Origin: an uncultured Candidatus Melainabacteria bacterium
GTDB lineage: Bacteria > Cyanobacteriota > Vampirovibrionia > Gastranaerophilales > Gastranaerophilaceae
DNA length: 64,000 nucleotides
Assembly (NCBI GenBank): GCA_934692625.1
Contig: CAKUUC010000001.1
Span: forward strand, 1 to 64,000
Direction: 5' to 3'
The notes under the pieces are model-generated. The model made no database searches, was not told the origin of the DNA, and worked only from the letters and a program-made list of their open reading frames with translations. Positions 26,356-34,827 of the stretch are shown here, one piece after another. The stretch's first letter is position 1; every line of letters starts with the position of its first letter. A program made the translations under genes and the position numbers.

Positions 26356-27342
26356 TTATTCGACCCAACCGTCATCATTTTTAGGTGATTCTTGTTGTTC
26401 TTCGTCTTTTGGTTTATTTTCCTGTTCTTCTTCTGTGTTTTCCAACGGGTCAGGTAGTCTTATTTCTCTTTTATATATGTCAAGATAAGCGCTTCCTGCT
26501 GCAAATCCGACGATTGTTCCTGAGTATGCTGTCAGTAATGTAAGAATTGTTGCAAGTGGTATGATTATTGCAATGCCGGCAGGTGTATACATTGGATTTT
26601 CTGCTGATGGAGAGAATATCATTCCGATTGATATTGCGAAAATTCCGCCAAACATTCCGACAATTCCGCTAATAATACTTACAACAGTACTTACGATTAT
26701 AGATACTACAAAATATTTCAACAATACAATCATAGTGTCTTTGAATACCATTTTCATATATTTTATAAATAAAAATGGGTAGAAATATTCTGTGCGATAT
26801 ACAAAGTCTTCAATAAATGTAAAATATGCATAACCGAAAAATGGTGCAATTATTGCAAAGATTAACAATGTCAAAAGGTATAAAAAGATTATTCCAATAA
26901 CAAAGCCAACTACGATAAGCGGTTCAGGGTGTGGATTTTTAAAGATTCCGAAAATTCCGTAAAATAACGGAACAAAAAATAATACACCAAATAGTACACA
27001 TCCGTATATTCCCCAAACAATTTGTAGTGGAAGAATTTTTAAACCTTTGATAAATGTATCAATATTTACATTTGGTAAACCTAGTTTGTTTTTGATTTTT
27101 CTATTGTAAAAATCTGTAGCAAAACCTGATAAGGTTATAAATGGAAGAATACTAAGCAATAACAACACCCCGAAAATACATAATGACGGAAGTAAAATTT
27201 CTCTAGGAGTATCTTTATCTAACAGATAACGAAGACTGCCTAAAATAGAGGGTACCAGTAGTATTAGCAATAACATGCAATGTCGTTTTACTACATCCTT
27301 TCCTTTGTACAATTCTTTGAATTTTTCAAGAATTTCTTTCAA
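26356..27342 (-). CDS. Multi-pass membrane protein (DUF4013-like)
   Basis: The 328-residue protein has about seven hydrophobic spans. The cytoplasmic loops include G-L-P-N-V-N-I-D-T-F-I-K-G-L and a Y/F-rich amphipathic stretch (F-T-F-I-E-D-F-V-Y-R-T-E-Y-F-Y-P-F). An acidic tail of about 40 residues ends in W-V-E. The layout recalls DUF4013-type proteins of unknown role. It resembles in general style the membrane proteins at 29685 and 48368. It is monocistronic. Confidence 0.65.
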   Translation of the reverse strand: MKEILEKFKELYKGKDVVKRHCMLLLILLVPSILGSLRYLLDKDTPREILLPSLCIFGVLLLLSILPFITLSGFATDFYNRKIKNKLGLPNVNIDTFIKGLKILPLQIVWGIYGCVLFGVLFFVPLFYGIFGIFKNPHPEPLIVVGFVIGIIFLYLLTLLIFAIIAPFFGYAYFTFIEDFVYRTEYFYPFLFIKYMKMVFKDTMIVLLKYFVVSIIVSTVVSIISGIVGMFGGIFAISIGMIFSPSAENPMYTPAGIAIIIPLATILTLLTAYSGTIVGFAAGSAYLDIYKREIRLPDPLENTEEEQENKPKDEEQQESPKNDDGWVE

Positions 27343-27452
27343 ATTACACTTCCTTTCTTAGTTTTATCTAAATAACCAACTGTTTTTATAATAAGTTTTA
27401 CGGATACTTGATTTAGGTATCAAAATTAAGTATATTTCACCTCGTACTATTA

Positions 27453-27587
27453 TATAATTTTTATATCGGTTTTGGATAGAATAACTTTAAGCTTCTTTGA
27501 TATTTTTTAACAAAAGGTTACAAAAGGATATCCCTAACGAAACTAATGTTCCCCGCTGGCAGGGGAAACGAAATCTGTGATTTCGAT
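27453..27587 (+). promoter_or_regulatory. uvrB leader: -10 element and two adjacent hairpins
   Basis: TATAAT at 27453-27458 implies a leader of roughly 170 nt before uvrB. It contains two hairpins in tandem: TTCCCC/GGGGAA (27549-27554/27562-27567) and CGAAATC/GATTTCG (27569-27575/27579-27585). Neither is followed by a T-run. They may be an mRNA leader element or a small dispersed palindrome. Confidence 0.4.
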
Positions 27588-27635
27588 GGGGAGTGAAATA
27601 CAAGAATTTTAAATTTTGTACTAAAATGTTTGTAT

Positions 27636-29624
27636 ATGGAATATAAAAAATTCAAAATATCTTCAAAATACAAACCCTCAGGGGACCAGCCAAAAGCCAT
27701 AAAACAGTTGACTGACGGAATTATTAAGGGGTATGATACGCAAACTTTGCTCGGTATTACCGGATCTGGGAAAACTTTTACCATTGCAAACGTGATTGAA
27801 CAGGTTCAAAAGCCAACCTTGATTATTGCGCACAACAAAACTCTTGCGGCACAACTTTATAATGAGTTTAAAGAATTGTTTCCTGATAATGCGGTTGAAT
27901 ATTTTATCAGTTATTACGATTATTATCAACCGGAAGCGTATATTCCAAGAACAGATACTTATATTGAAAAATCATCATCCATAAATGAAGAAATTGACCG
28001 TTTACGCCATAATACGACCAGAAGTTTGTACGAAAGGAATGACGTTATTGTAATATCTTCAGTTAGTTGCATTTATGGTTTGGGGTTGCCTGAAAACTAT
28101 TTCAAAGGCTCTACCGAAATCAAGGTCGGAGATTGTGTTGATAGAGATGATTTACTTAAATATTTTGTAAGTGTGCGATACGAAAGAAATGATTTAGAGT
28201 TGAAGTGTTCAACATTCAGGGTTAGAGGTGATATTGTTGAACTTATGCCAGCGTACGAAAAAATTGTCACAAGATTTTATTTCTGGGGTGATGAGATTGA
28301 AAAAATCGTAAAAATAGATAATGTTTCAGGTGAAATCATTGAAACTCCAAATTCTGTCGTAATTTATCCGGCAGTTCATTATCTCTCAGATGATGACAAT
28401 GTCGAAGAAACTATTGATTTGATAAGAAAAGAACTTCAAGACAGACTTGTGGAATTGAATAATCAAAATAAGTTGATAGAGGCTCAACGCCTTGAACAGC
28501 GAGTGAAATACGATATTGAAATGATTAAAGAAATGGGCTATTGTACTGGGATTGAAAATTATTCAAGAATTATTGAACGTCGTCCGAAAGGTTCTGCACC
28601 AGCAACTTTGCTTGATTATTTCCCAGATGATTTCTTGACAGTTGTTGATGAATCTCACGTTACGTTACCACAAATCAAAGGTATGAGCCATGGAGATGCC
28701 GCAAGAAAGCAAGTTCTTGTCGATTATGGTTTTAGGCTGCCTTGCGCAAAGGATAACAGACCTTTGACCAATGAAGAATTTTATGCAAAAGTCGGTCAAA
28801 AAATTTATATTTCCGCTACTCCTGCTGAATTTGAACGTGAAACCTCAGAACAAATGGTTGAACAAATTATCAGACCAACAGGTTTGCTAGATCCGAAAAT
28901 TTCCGTTCGTCCTATTGATACTCAAATTGAGGATTTAAAATCCGAAATTAAAAAACGCGCAGATAGAGATGAACGAATATTGATAACAACTTTGACAAAA
29001 CGTATGGCAGAGGATTTGACTGATTTCTTTTTACAAGAAGGCATCAGAGTTAGATACTTGCATAGTGAAATTAAATCAATTGAGCGTGTAGAAATTTTGC
29101 GTGATTTGAGATTGGGCGAATTCGATGTGCTTATTGGTGTAAACTTGTTAAGAGAAGGGTTGGATATTCCGGAAGTATCGCTTGTTGCGATTATGGATGC
29201 CGATAAAGAAGGTTTCTTGCGTTCAGATACCAGTTTGATTCAGACAATAGGTCGTGCGGCTCGTAATGCTTGTGGTGAAGTTATTATGTATGCCGATAAG
29301 GTTACTGAGTCTATGGAACGTGCAATAAATGAAACCGAACGTCGTCGTAAAATTCAAATTGCTCATAACCAAAAATATGGAATTATTCCACAAACAATCA
29401 AAAAGCCTATCGAAAATAACTTGTTGTCATTAGTTGCAAGTTATCGTGATTTAGAAGATATTGTAGCGGAAGAAATGGTGGATTTAGGTATTGAACAAAA
29501 AGACTTACCTAAACTTATTGATAAACTTGAAAAAGATATGCATAAGGCTGCAAAAGTTCTTGATTTTGAGCGTGCGGCTCAAATTCGTGATCAGTTGAAA
29601 AAACTTAGAGAAATGAAACAATAA
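27636..29624 (+). CDS. uvrB: UvrABC system protein B
   Basis: UvrB is the damage-verification helicase of nucleotide excision repair and loads UvrC. The 662 residues show G-I-T-G-S-G-K-T at about 40-47, the Y-Y-D-Y-Y-Q-P-E-A-Y-I-P beta-hairpin region, D-E-S-H, and helicase motifs V-L-I-G-V-N-L-L-R-E-G-L-D and Q-T-I-G-R-A-A-R-N. A C-terminal UVR helix pair (F-E-R-A-A-Q-I-R-D) is present. The ATG at 27636 gives the expected N-terminus but has no clear ribosome site. It ends at a bidirectional terminator. Confidence 0.97.
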   Translation: MEYKKFKISSKYKPSGDQPKAIKQLTDGIIKGYDTQTLLGITGSGKTFTIANVIEQVQKPTLIIAHNKTLAAQLYNEFKELFPDNAVEYFISYYDYYQPEAYIPRTDTYIEKSSSINEEIDRLRHNTTRSLYERNDVIVISSVSCIYGLGLPENYFKGSTEIKVGDCVDRDDLLKYFVSVRYERNDLELKCSTFRVRGDIVELMPAYEKIVTRFYFWGDEIEKIVKIDNVSGEIIETPNSVVIYPAVHYLSDDDNVEETIDLIRKELQDRLVELNNQNKLIEAQRLEQRVKYDIEMIKEMGYCTGIENYSRIIERRPKGSAPATLLDYFPDDFLTVVDESHVTLPQIKGMSHGDAARKQVLVDYGFRLPCAKDNRPLTNEEFYAKVGQKIYISATPAEFERETSEQMVEQIIRPTGLLDPKISVRPIDTQIEDLKSEIKKRADRDERILITTLTKRMAEDLTDFFLQEGIRVRYLHSEIKSIERVEILRDLRLGEFDVLIGVNLLREGLDIPEVSLVAIMDADKEGFLRSDTSLIQTIGRAARNACGEVIMYADKVTESMERAINETERRRKIQIAHNQKYGIIPQTIKKPIENNLLSLVASYRDLEDIVAEEMVDLGIEQKDLPKLIDKLEKDMHKAAKVLDFERAAQIRDQLKKLREMKQ

Positions 29625-29646
29625 AATTTTTTTATATTTTGCAAAT

Positions 29647-29678
29647 AAAAAAGCAGGCTTTTGACCCGCTTTTTTTAT
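29647..29678. terminator. Bidirectional terminator between uvrB and the pilT operon
   Basis: An A6-GC...GC-T7 stem of about 11 bp with one internal mismatch encloses a short loop. T-runs lie on both strands. Confidence 0.8.
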
Positions 29679-29684
29679 TATGTT

Positions 29685-30461
29685 TTATTTCCTTATTTTG
29701 GAAGGATCTATATCTACTGTATCTCCGGTAATATCGCCAAATGTAGAATTTTCATTGTATTCAGAATCATCACCTTTTACAAATTCTGTAGATGCTTGTG
29801 CCATATAGTTTGCTAAGATTGATATGTTAACTACGGCAATTGCTGAACAATATGCTACAAATGTCCAATGCTCAAATGGCACTTTAAAGAAGAAGTATAA
29901 ATAAGCAACAGGTCCAACAAGTAATAAGTTTACAATTGCGATTTGCGGGATTAGGAATAATATTTGTAATAGTACGTCAGGACATGATTCGAATATTATT
30001 TTATAATTAAAACCTTGCTTTAATGATTGAAATTTTGCGAATGCAAGGTATGAAGTGAGTATGATAGAACCACATAATAACCATACAATATAATGATAAA
30101 TTTCATTGAAATGCGGAACATTATCTATAGGAAAATTGTATCTTGTTAAATAAATTCCGATAGTTCCAAATACCAAACCGTTTGGTAATAATACAACTAG
30201 CGTTTTTAATAAACCCATTAAAAATTCTATTGGATTAAGTGTCAAAACTTCTTTTCTGTTTGTTCTTACGTTGTAAATCGCTTGAGTAAACAATCCGAAT
30301 ATCAGTATCCCAAGTATAGGTGCGCAGAGTTCAAACATATCTGTTTGTCCAACCATAAATAGGTTCACTACAAAATATACCGGTATCGCAAAGATTACAA
30401 ATTTTAAGTAAGCTAAGTTTTCGCTAAAAGCATCACGAAAAGCATCTACCATTGAAGCCAT
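29685..30461 (-). CDS. Multi-pass membrane protein in the pilT operon
   Basis: The 258-residue protein has six hydrophobic spans and an acidic soluble tail (about residues 225-258). An amphipathic N-terminal helix (V-D-A-F-R-D-A-F-S-E-N) precedes the first span. AGGAG lies 7 bases before the ATG, which is 27 bp after pilT. It is third in a small operon with pilT, so a type IV pilus link is possible but only by position. Family not recognised; layout similar to 26356 and 48368. Confidence 0.65.
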   Translation of the reverse strand: MASMVDAFRDAFSENLAYLKFVIFAIPVYFVVNLFMVGQTDMFELCAPILGILIFGLFTQAIYNVRTNRKEVLTLNPIEFLMGLLKTLVVLLPNGLVFGTIGIYLTRYNFPIDNVPHFNEIYHYIVWLLCGSIILTSYLAFAKFQSLKQGFNYKIIFESCPDVLLQILFLIPQIAIVNLLLVGPVAYLYFFFKVPFEHWTFVAYCSAIAVVNISILANYMAQASTEFVKGDDSEYNENSTFGDITGDTVDIDPSKIRK

Positions 30462-30488
30462 ACAAATTCTCCTTCTTTATTATTTATA

Positions 30489-31556
30489 CTATCCTTGAAT
30501 TAATCGTTTTAATTCAGCAGGTTTTGAAGATTTTAGAACTGCATCTTCAAGAGTAATAAGTCCTTTTTTGAACAAGTCTGCCAATGCTGATTCAAGAGTT
30601 TGCATGCCTGAACCGGAGCTTGTTTGAATTGTTGAATAAATTTGTGCTGCTTTAGATTCTCTAATTAAGTTTGCAATTGCAGGTGTAACAACCATGATTT
30701 CTTGAGCCATAATACGACCTTTTTTAGAACCGTCCGGTTGACGTCTTGGAAGTAGTGTTTGTGAAAATACTGCAACCAAAGAGTTAGCCAATTGAACTCT
30801 GATTTGTTGTTGTTGACCTTCCGGAAATACGTCGATAATACGGTCAATAGTTTGTGCTGCTGAAGAGGTGTGAAGGGTTCCGAATACTAAGTGACCAGTT
30901 TCTGCCGCTGTCAATGCTAATGCGATAGTTTCGTGGTCACGCATTTCACCTACCAGAATAATATCAGGGTCTTCACGTAATGCAGATTTCAATGCGTTTG
31001 CAAATGAACGGGTATCCATACCCAATTCTCTTTGGTGAATAATTGAATTCTTTGAAGTGTGAACAAATTCGACAGGGTCTTCAATTGTTAAAATATGTTC
31101 TGCTCGAGTTCTGTTGATATAGTCAATCATTGCAGCCAAGGTTGTAGATTTACCGGAACCAGTAGGGCCAGTTACTAGTACAAGACCTCTTGGCTTTTCA
31201 GCAATTGTTGTAACAACCGGTGGCATTCCAAGTTCCTCTAATTGAGGTGCTGTTGTTGCGATTGTACGGAATGCTGCTGCATAGCTTCCTTTATCTTTGT
31301 AGAAGTTTACACGGAAACGGCCTATTCCTTCAATACCGTAAGAAAAGTCTAATTCCCATTCTTGTTCAAGTTTACGTCTTTGTTCATTTGACAACATCGG
31401 GAATAACAAGTGTTCTACATCTTCTGATGTCAATGGTTCATAATCAAAACGGATAAGTTTACCATCAATACGTCCTACTGGAGGTAACATACTTGAAATG
31501 TGTAAGTCGGAGCCCCCTTTTTCTTTAAGTTCTGCTAATAAATCTTCAATTATCAT
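30489..31556 (-). CDS. pilT: Type IV pilus retraction ATPase PilT
   Basis: The 355-residue hexameric ATPase depolymerises pili for twitching motility. It shows an N-terminal PAS-like domain with S-D-L-H-I, Walker A G-P-T-G-S-G-K-S-T at 130-138, an Asp box, Walker B D-I-I-L-V-G-E-M-R-D and the His box H-L-V-F-G-T-L-H-T. The A-I-R-E region is degenerate (N-L-I-R-E-S-K). It lies between an 83-residue protein and a membrane protein in a three-gene operon. Pilin and assembly genes are not in the window. Confidence 0.93.
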   Translation of the reverse strand: MIIEDLLAELKEKGGSDLHISSMLPPVGRIDGKLIRFDYEPLTSEDVEHLLFPMLSNEQRRKLEQEWELDFSYGIEGIGRFRVNFYKDKGSYAAAFRTIATTAPQLEELGMPPVVTTIAEKPRGLVLVTGPTGSGKSTTLAAMIDYINRTRAEHILTIEDPVEFVHTSKNSIIHQRELGMDTRSFANALKSALREDPDIILVGEMRDHETIALALTAAETGHLVFGTLHTSSAAQTIDRIIDVFPEGQQQQIRVQLANSLVAVFSQTLLPRRQPDGSKKGRIMAQEIMVVTPAIANLIRESKAAQIYSTIQTSSGSGMQTLESALADLFKKGLITLEDAVLKSSKPAELKRLIQG

Positions 31557-31578
31557 TTTATTTCTCCAATATTAGTTT

Positions 31579-31830
31579 TTATTCCGCTATAATTGCATCA
31601 CTGTCATTTGCAGCCATCTCTATTAGTAAATATGTCATATATGCACCTAAAGCAACCGCTTTTGGATCTAAATCCGATTTGTTAGATGCTTCAATTATGG
31701 CAGTATTTATTTCAGGATTTTCTTCCTTTATGTAATGAATCATTTTTTTTCGCCATGCAGGCATATCTTCAAAAATTTCAGCAAAAGCACTGTTTGCAAT
31801 ATCTTCTGTTATAACCGGTAACATAGTCAA
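31579..31830 (-). CDS. Small acidic helical protein upstream of pilT
   Basis: The 83-residue protein lies 22 bp upstream of pilT. It appears all-helical, with a conserved-looking core M-P-A-W-R-K-K-M-I-H-Y-I-K and a hydrophobic C-terminal helix (A-V-A-L-G-A-Y-M-T-Y-L-L-I-E-M-A). GGAAGGG stands 6 bases before a TTG at 31830 but 12 before the ATG at 31824, so TTG is the better start. No family recognised. Confidence 0.6.
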   Translation of the reverse strand: MTMLPVITEDIANSAFAEIFEDMPAWRKKMIHYIKEENPEINTAIIEASNKSDLDPKAVALGAYMTYLLIEMAANDSDAIIAE

Positions 31831-31937
31831 AATAAGCCCTTCCTTCTAAACTCTTCTTAATGTTCAAATTATACACTAAATTTCGGCTTTTGTCTATTAC
31901 CCGAAGAATATCCTTTGTTTGAAGTATAATTAATATT

Positions 31938-33053
31938 ATGAAACTGAAAAATTTAAAATTAACAGATTATAGAAATTGTGCAGATTTATTTTTAGAATTT
32001 GACAAGACAAAAATTCTTATAATTGGTAAAAATGCGCAAGGGAAAACTAATATTTTAGAAAGTATCTATTTTTTGTCAACCCTAAAAACTCCTAGAACTT
32101 CTAATTTATCTGAGCTTATTAAATTTAACAGTGAATATTTGAAAATTGAAGCGGATATCGTTAAAGCAGACACAGATGTTGAATTAACGTTTGTTTACAA
32201 TATAGAAAAAAAGCGTGAAGCGCGCATAAATAAAGTAAAATCAACAATTAAAGATTTTAAATCAGTTTTGACAACGGTACTTTTTGCCTCATCTGATTTG
32301 TTGTTGTTGCGAGGTGCCCCGCAAGATAGACGGGATTGGCTTGATAGAGCTATTTCTCAAATTTATCCGGCTTATGACGATAGGTTGTCAAAGTATGACA
32401 AAATTCGAATTCAAAAGAATAATTTTTTGAAAGAATGTGCTAAAAACAGTACTTTTGATGAGTCACTTCTTGATGTGTTTAATGAACAACTTTCCGTAAC
32501 TGGTAGTAATATTATTTTTATTCGGAAAAAATATCTGAAAGAAATTGAAAAAATAGCGCAATCGAAACATCGTACAATTAGTGAGACAGAAAATTTAAAA
32601 ATTCGTTATGACTGTGGTTTCCTAGAAGAAAATGATGAGGTTGAGGAAATTTCGCATATAAAAGAAGAGTTTGATAAGTCGCTAGAAGAAAGAAAAATTG
32701 AAGAAATCAGACGATGTCAGTCTTGCGTAGGTCCGCATCGCGATGATATTGTCTTTTATATAAATGAACAAAATGCATCAAAGTTTGCCTCTCAGGGGCA
32801 ACAGAGAACAATAGTTTTGTCGTTAAAATTGTCTGAGTTGGATATGATTAAAGAAAAAAATGGAGAAGCTCCAATATTGTTGCTAGATGATGTTTTGGCG
32901 GAACTTGATGATATCAGACAAAATTATCTGCTAAAGTCAATTAATCCTGATACTCAGACAATTATAACCTCTGTGGATACAATCTTGTTCGAAGATGAAT
33001 TTTTGAAAGATGTAAAAATTTATAAAATAGAAAATGGCAATTGCAAGGTGTAA
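31938..33053 (+). CDS. recF: DNA replication and repair protein RecF
   Basis: This 371-residue ABC/SMC-type ATPase loads RecA at gaps together with RecO and RecR. N-terminal L-x-L-x-D-Y-R-N is followed by Walker A G-K-N-A-Q-G-K-T at 30-37. The signature S-Q-G-Q-Q-R-T-I-V-L-S-L-K and Walker B I-L-L-L-D-D-V-L-A-E-L-D come late in the sequence. The middle is the coiled-coil arm. It is not next to dnaA, dnaN or gyrB as in many genomes. Palindromes follow the stop codon. Confidence 0.95.
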   Translation: MKLKNLKLTDYRNCADLFLEFDKTKILIIGKNAQGKTNILESIYFLSTLKTPRTSNLSELIKFNSEYLKIEADIVKADTDVELTFVYNIEKKREARINKVKSTIKDFKSVLTTVLFASSDLLLLRGAPQDRRDWLDRAISQIYPAYDDRLSKYDKIRIQKNNFLKECAKNSTFDESLLDVFNEQLSVTGSNIIFIRKKYLKEIEKIAQSKHRTISETENLKIRYDCGFLEENDEVEEISHIKEEFDKSLEERKIEEIRRCQSCVGPHRDDIVFYINEQNASKFASQGQQRTIVLSLKLSELDMIKEKNGEAPILLLDDVLAELDDIRQNYLLKSINPDTQTIITSVDTILFEDEFLKDVKIYKIENGNCKV

Positions 33054-33063
33054 AATTTCACTT

Positions 33064-33102
33064 TATAGTTTATAGTTTTAAAATATGTAAACTATGAACT
33101 AT
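33064..33102. repeat. Inverted repeat after recF
   Basis: ATAGTTTATAGTT faces AACTATGAACTAT across about 12 bases, giving a 13-bp stem with one wobble and no T-run. Each arm repeats ATAGTT-like hexamers. Confidence 0.55.
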
Positions 33103-33139
33103 GATGTATTCTAGCTATATATTTTTCTTACTATATAAA

Positions 33140-33171
33140 CTAAAAGAGAATCTTAAAAGATTCTCTTTTAG
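33140..33171. terminator. Terminator shared by recF and tRNA-Pro
   Basis: The near-perfect 15-bp stem CTAAAAGAGAATCTT/AAGATTCTCTTTTAG lies just beyond the tRNA-Pro 3' end on the minus strand and after recF on the plus strand. Confidence 0.8.
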
Positions 33172-33176
33172 ATAAA

Positions 33177-33253
33177 TGGTCGGGATGACACGATTTGAAC
33201 GTGCGACCCCCTCGTCCCAAGCGAGGTGCGCTACCAAACTGCGCTACATCCCG
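33177..33253 (-). tRNA. tRNA-Pro (anticodon TGG)
   Basis: The minus strand has acceptor CGGGATG paired with CATCCCG, a D-arm and anticodon stem CCTCG/CGAGG. The loop is CTTGGGA (anticodon TGG), followed by a variable region and a T-arm with TTCAAAT loop. Discriminator A and the CCA tail are encoded (33177-33179), unlike the tRNA-Asn gene. Confidence 0.97.
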
Positions 33254-33347
33254 ATATGTATTGGTCACTACTTAAGTGTATGACAAACATTTTTTAAAGT
33301 CAATAATTATTTTTAAATTTTAAAAATTTCTCATTATTTCGTTTATG

Positions 33348-33356
33348 TGTTATAAT
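33348..33356 (+). promoter_or_regulatory. Extended -10 promoter next to a start codon
   Basis: TG-T-TATAAT at 33348-33356 is a consensus extended -10. The expected start of transcription (about 33363) is only a few bases before the ATG at 33366, implying a leaderless or nearly leaderless mRNA. Confidence 0.5.
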
Positions 33357-33365
33357 TCTTTCATT

Positions 33366-34034
33366 ATGGTTAGGCTTATAAACGATTACAATTTAGGGTT
33401 AATTACCGATGGCATTTATTCTTGGATGAAACTTCAAGAAAAAGTTACATATATGGTAGATTACAATAACCCCAAAATTACACCTTGTGTGTATGTTATG
33501 TGGCATGGAAATCAGTTTTGTGTGCATGGTTTACCTGACAAAAACAATGTAAATATATTAATCAGCACATCAAAAGATGGACAAATTGTTTCTGATATTT
33601 GTCATAGAATGGGGTTTCAAACCTGTCGAGGTTCATCAATGCGCAGAGGTGCTGTATCCGGAACTCTAAAGCTTATAAATAAGCTAAAAAATGGTGAAAA
33701 TGTAGCTATCATGGTTGATGGTCCTAGAGGTCCGTTGTATTCTGTAAAACCCGGAGCAATTGCAATTGCTCGTGAAGCTAAAGTTCCTATTGTTCCGATG
33801 AACTGGTATTCAAAAGATTTTACTTTTGTGAAATTTAATACTTGGGATAAAATGACTTGTCCGTTTGGACCAGCCAGAGTTTTGAACACTTTTGGTGAAC
33901 CGATTTATGTTGAAGGAAAGACAGATGAAGAAGCGGCAGAAGAAATTAAAACTGCATTATTAAAGTTAGATGAATTGTCACCGGAACGTTTTGAAAAAGC
34001 AAAGAAGATGAAATTATGGGAAAAAAGACAGTAA
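33366..34034 (+). CDS. Lysophospholipid acyltransferase family protein (DUF374-like)
   Basis: The 222-residue protein has a short N-terminal amphipathic region. Acyltransferase-like blocks follow: V-M-W-H-G-N-Q at about 43, I-S-T-S-K-D-G, R-G-S-S-M-R-R-G-A and the P-site M-V-D-G-P-R-G-P. The W-H-G-N block replaces the classical H-x4-D, as in DUF374 members, which are thought to acylate lipids at the membrane. ATG 33366 is favoured because the upstream ATG at 33345 lies before the -10 element. The nitrilase gene overlaps its last 19 bp. Confidence 0.85.
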   Translation: MVRLINDYNLGLITDGIYSWMKLQEKVTYMVDYNNPKITPCVYVMWHGNQFCVHGLPDKNNVNILISTSKDGQIVSDICHRMGFQTCRGSSMRRGAVSGTLKLINKLKNGENVAIMVDGPRGPLYSVKPGAIAIAREAKVPIVPMNWYSKDFTFVKFNTWDKMTCPFGPARVLNTFGEPIYVEGKTDEEAAEEIKTALLKLDELSPERFEKAKKMKLWEKRQ

Positions 34035-34825
34035 AGATTTCAATATTGCAAATGTCATCGGTTATTGGTGATATTGAAGAAAATATTAAAAAAGTTGAAA
34101 ATATTCTAAAATCACAATTGCCATCAAATACTGACACGTTGGTATTACCGGAAGTTTGGACTGTAGGGTGGTCTTGCAAAAATTTTCAAAAATCTGCTCA
34201 AGATGTTAATAGCGGTTCAGTACATGACTTTTTATCATGTATTGCAAAAAAGTATTCAATAAATATTATCGGTGGAAGTTATATTACTGAAAAAAAAGGT
34301 GAATATTTCAATACTTGCCCTGTTTTTGACCGAAAAGGTAATCTTGTTGCAAGTTATTCGAAAATGCATTTATACGCATATTACGGTTGTGATGAAGATA
34401 AATATGTTAAACGTGGAGATAGTCCGGTTCTTGTAGAATTAGACGGTGTAAAATACGGATTGACAATTTGTTATGATATTCGTTTTCCTGAATTATATAG
34501 AGCATATATGAAGGCTGGTGCTGATATTTTGGTAAATTGTGCGGCATGGGGTTCTAAAAAGCCTATACCTTGGGAAATGATGACTAAATCAAGAGCCATA
34601 GAAAATCAATCGTATATGGTTGCGTTAACTCAATCTGGGTATATTGAAAATGGTGAATACAATTTAGGAGAATCAAGAATAATTTCATACAATGGTGAAG
34701 AAATTGCATCGATTATGACAGGAGAAGGTATTACAACCGGTGTTCTTGATTTAGAAAAAATGTATGATTTTAGACAAAAATCACCGACTAAAAATGATAT
34801 TAGGGATAGTTATGAGGTAAAATAA
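34016..34825 (+). CDS. Carbon-nitrogen hydrolase (nitrilase superfamily, omega-amidase-like)
   Basis: The 269-residue protein has the full catalytic triad: Glu in L-P-E-V-W (residue 46), Lys in Y-S-K-M-H-L-Y and Cys in L-T-I-C-Y-D-I-R-F-P-E-L-Y-R. The I-R-F-P-E-L-Y-R and E-N-Q-S-Y segments place it near omega-amidase/Nit2-type enzymes, which hydrolyse alpha-keto amides or damaged glutathione. The true substrate is unknown. It is coupled by overlap to the acyltransferase and lies 2 bp before the PBP4 gene. Confidence 0.9.
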   Translation: MGKKTVKISILQMSSVIGDIEENIKKVENILKSQLPSNTDTLVLPEVWTVGWSCKNFQKSAQDVNSGSVHDFLSCIAKKYSINIIGGSYITEKKGEYFNTCPVFDRKGNLVASYSKMHLYAYYGCDEDKYVKRGDSPVLVELDGVKYGLTICYDIRFPELYRAYMKAGADILVNCAAWGSKKPIPWEMMTKSRAIENQSYMVALTQSGYIENGEYNLGESRIISYNGEEIASIMTGEGITTGVLDLEKMYDFRQKSPTKNDIRDSYEVK

Positions 34826-34827
34826 TT

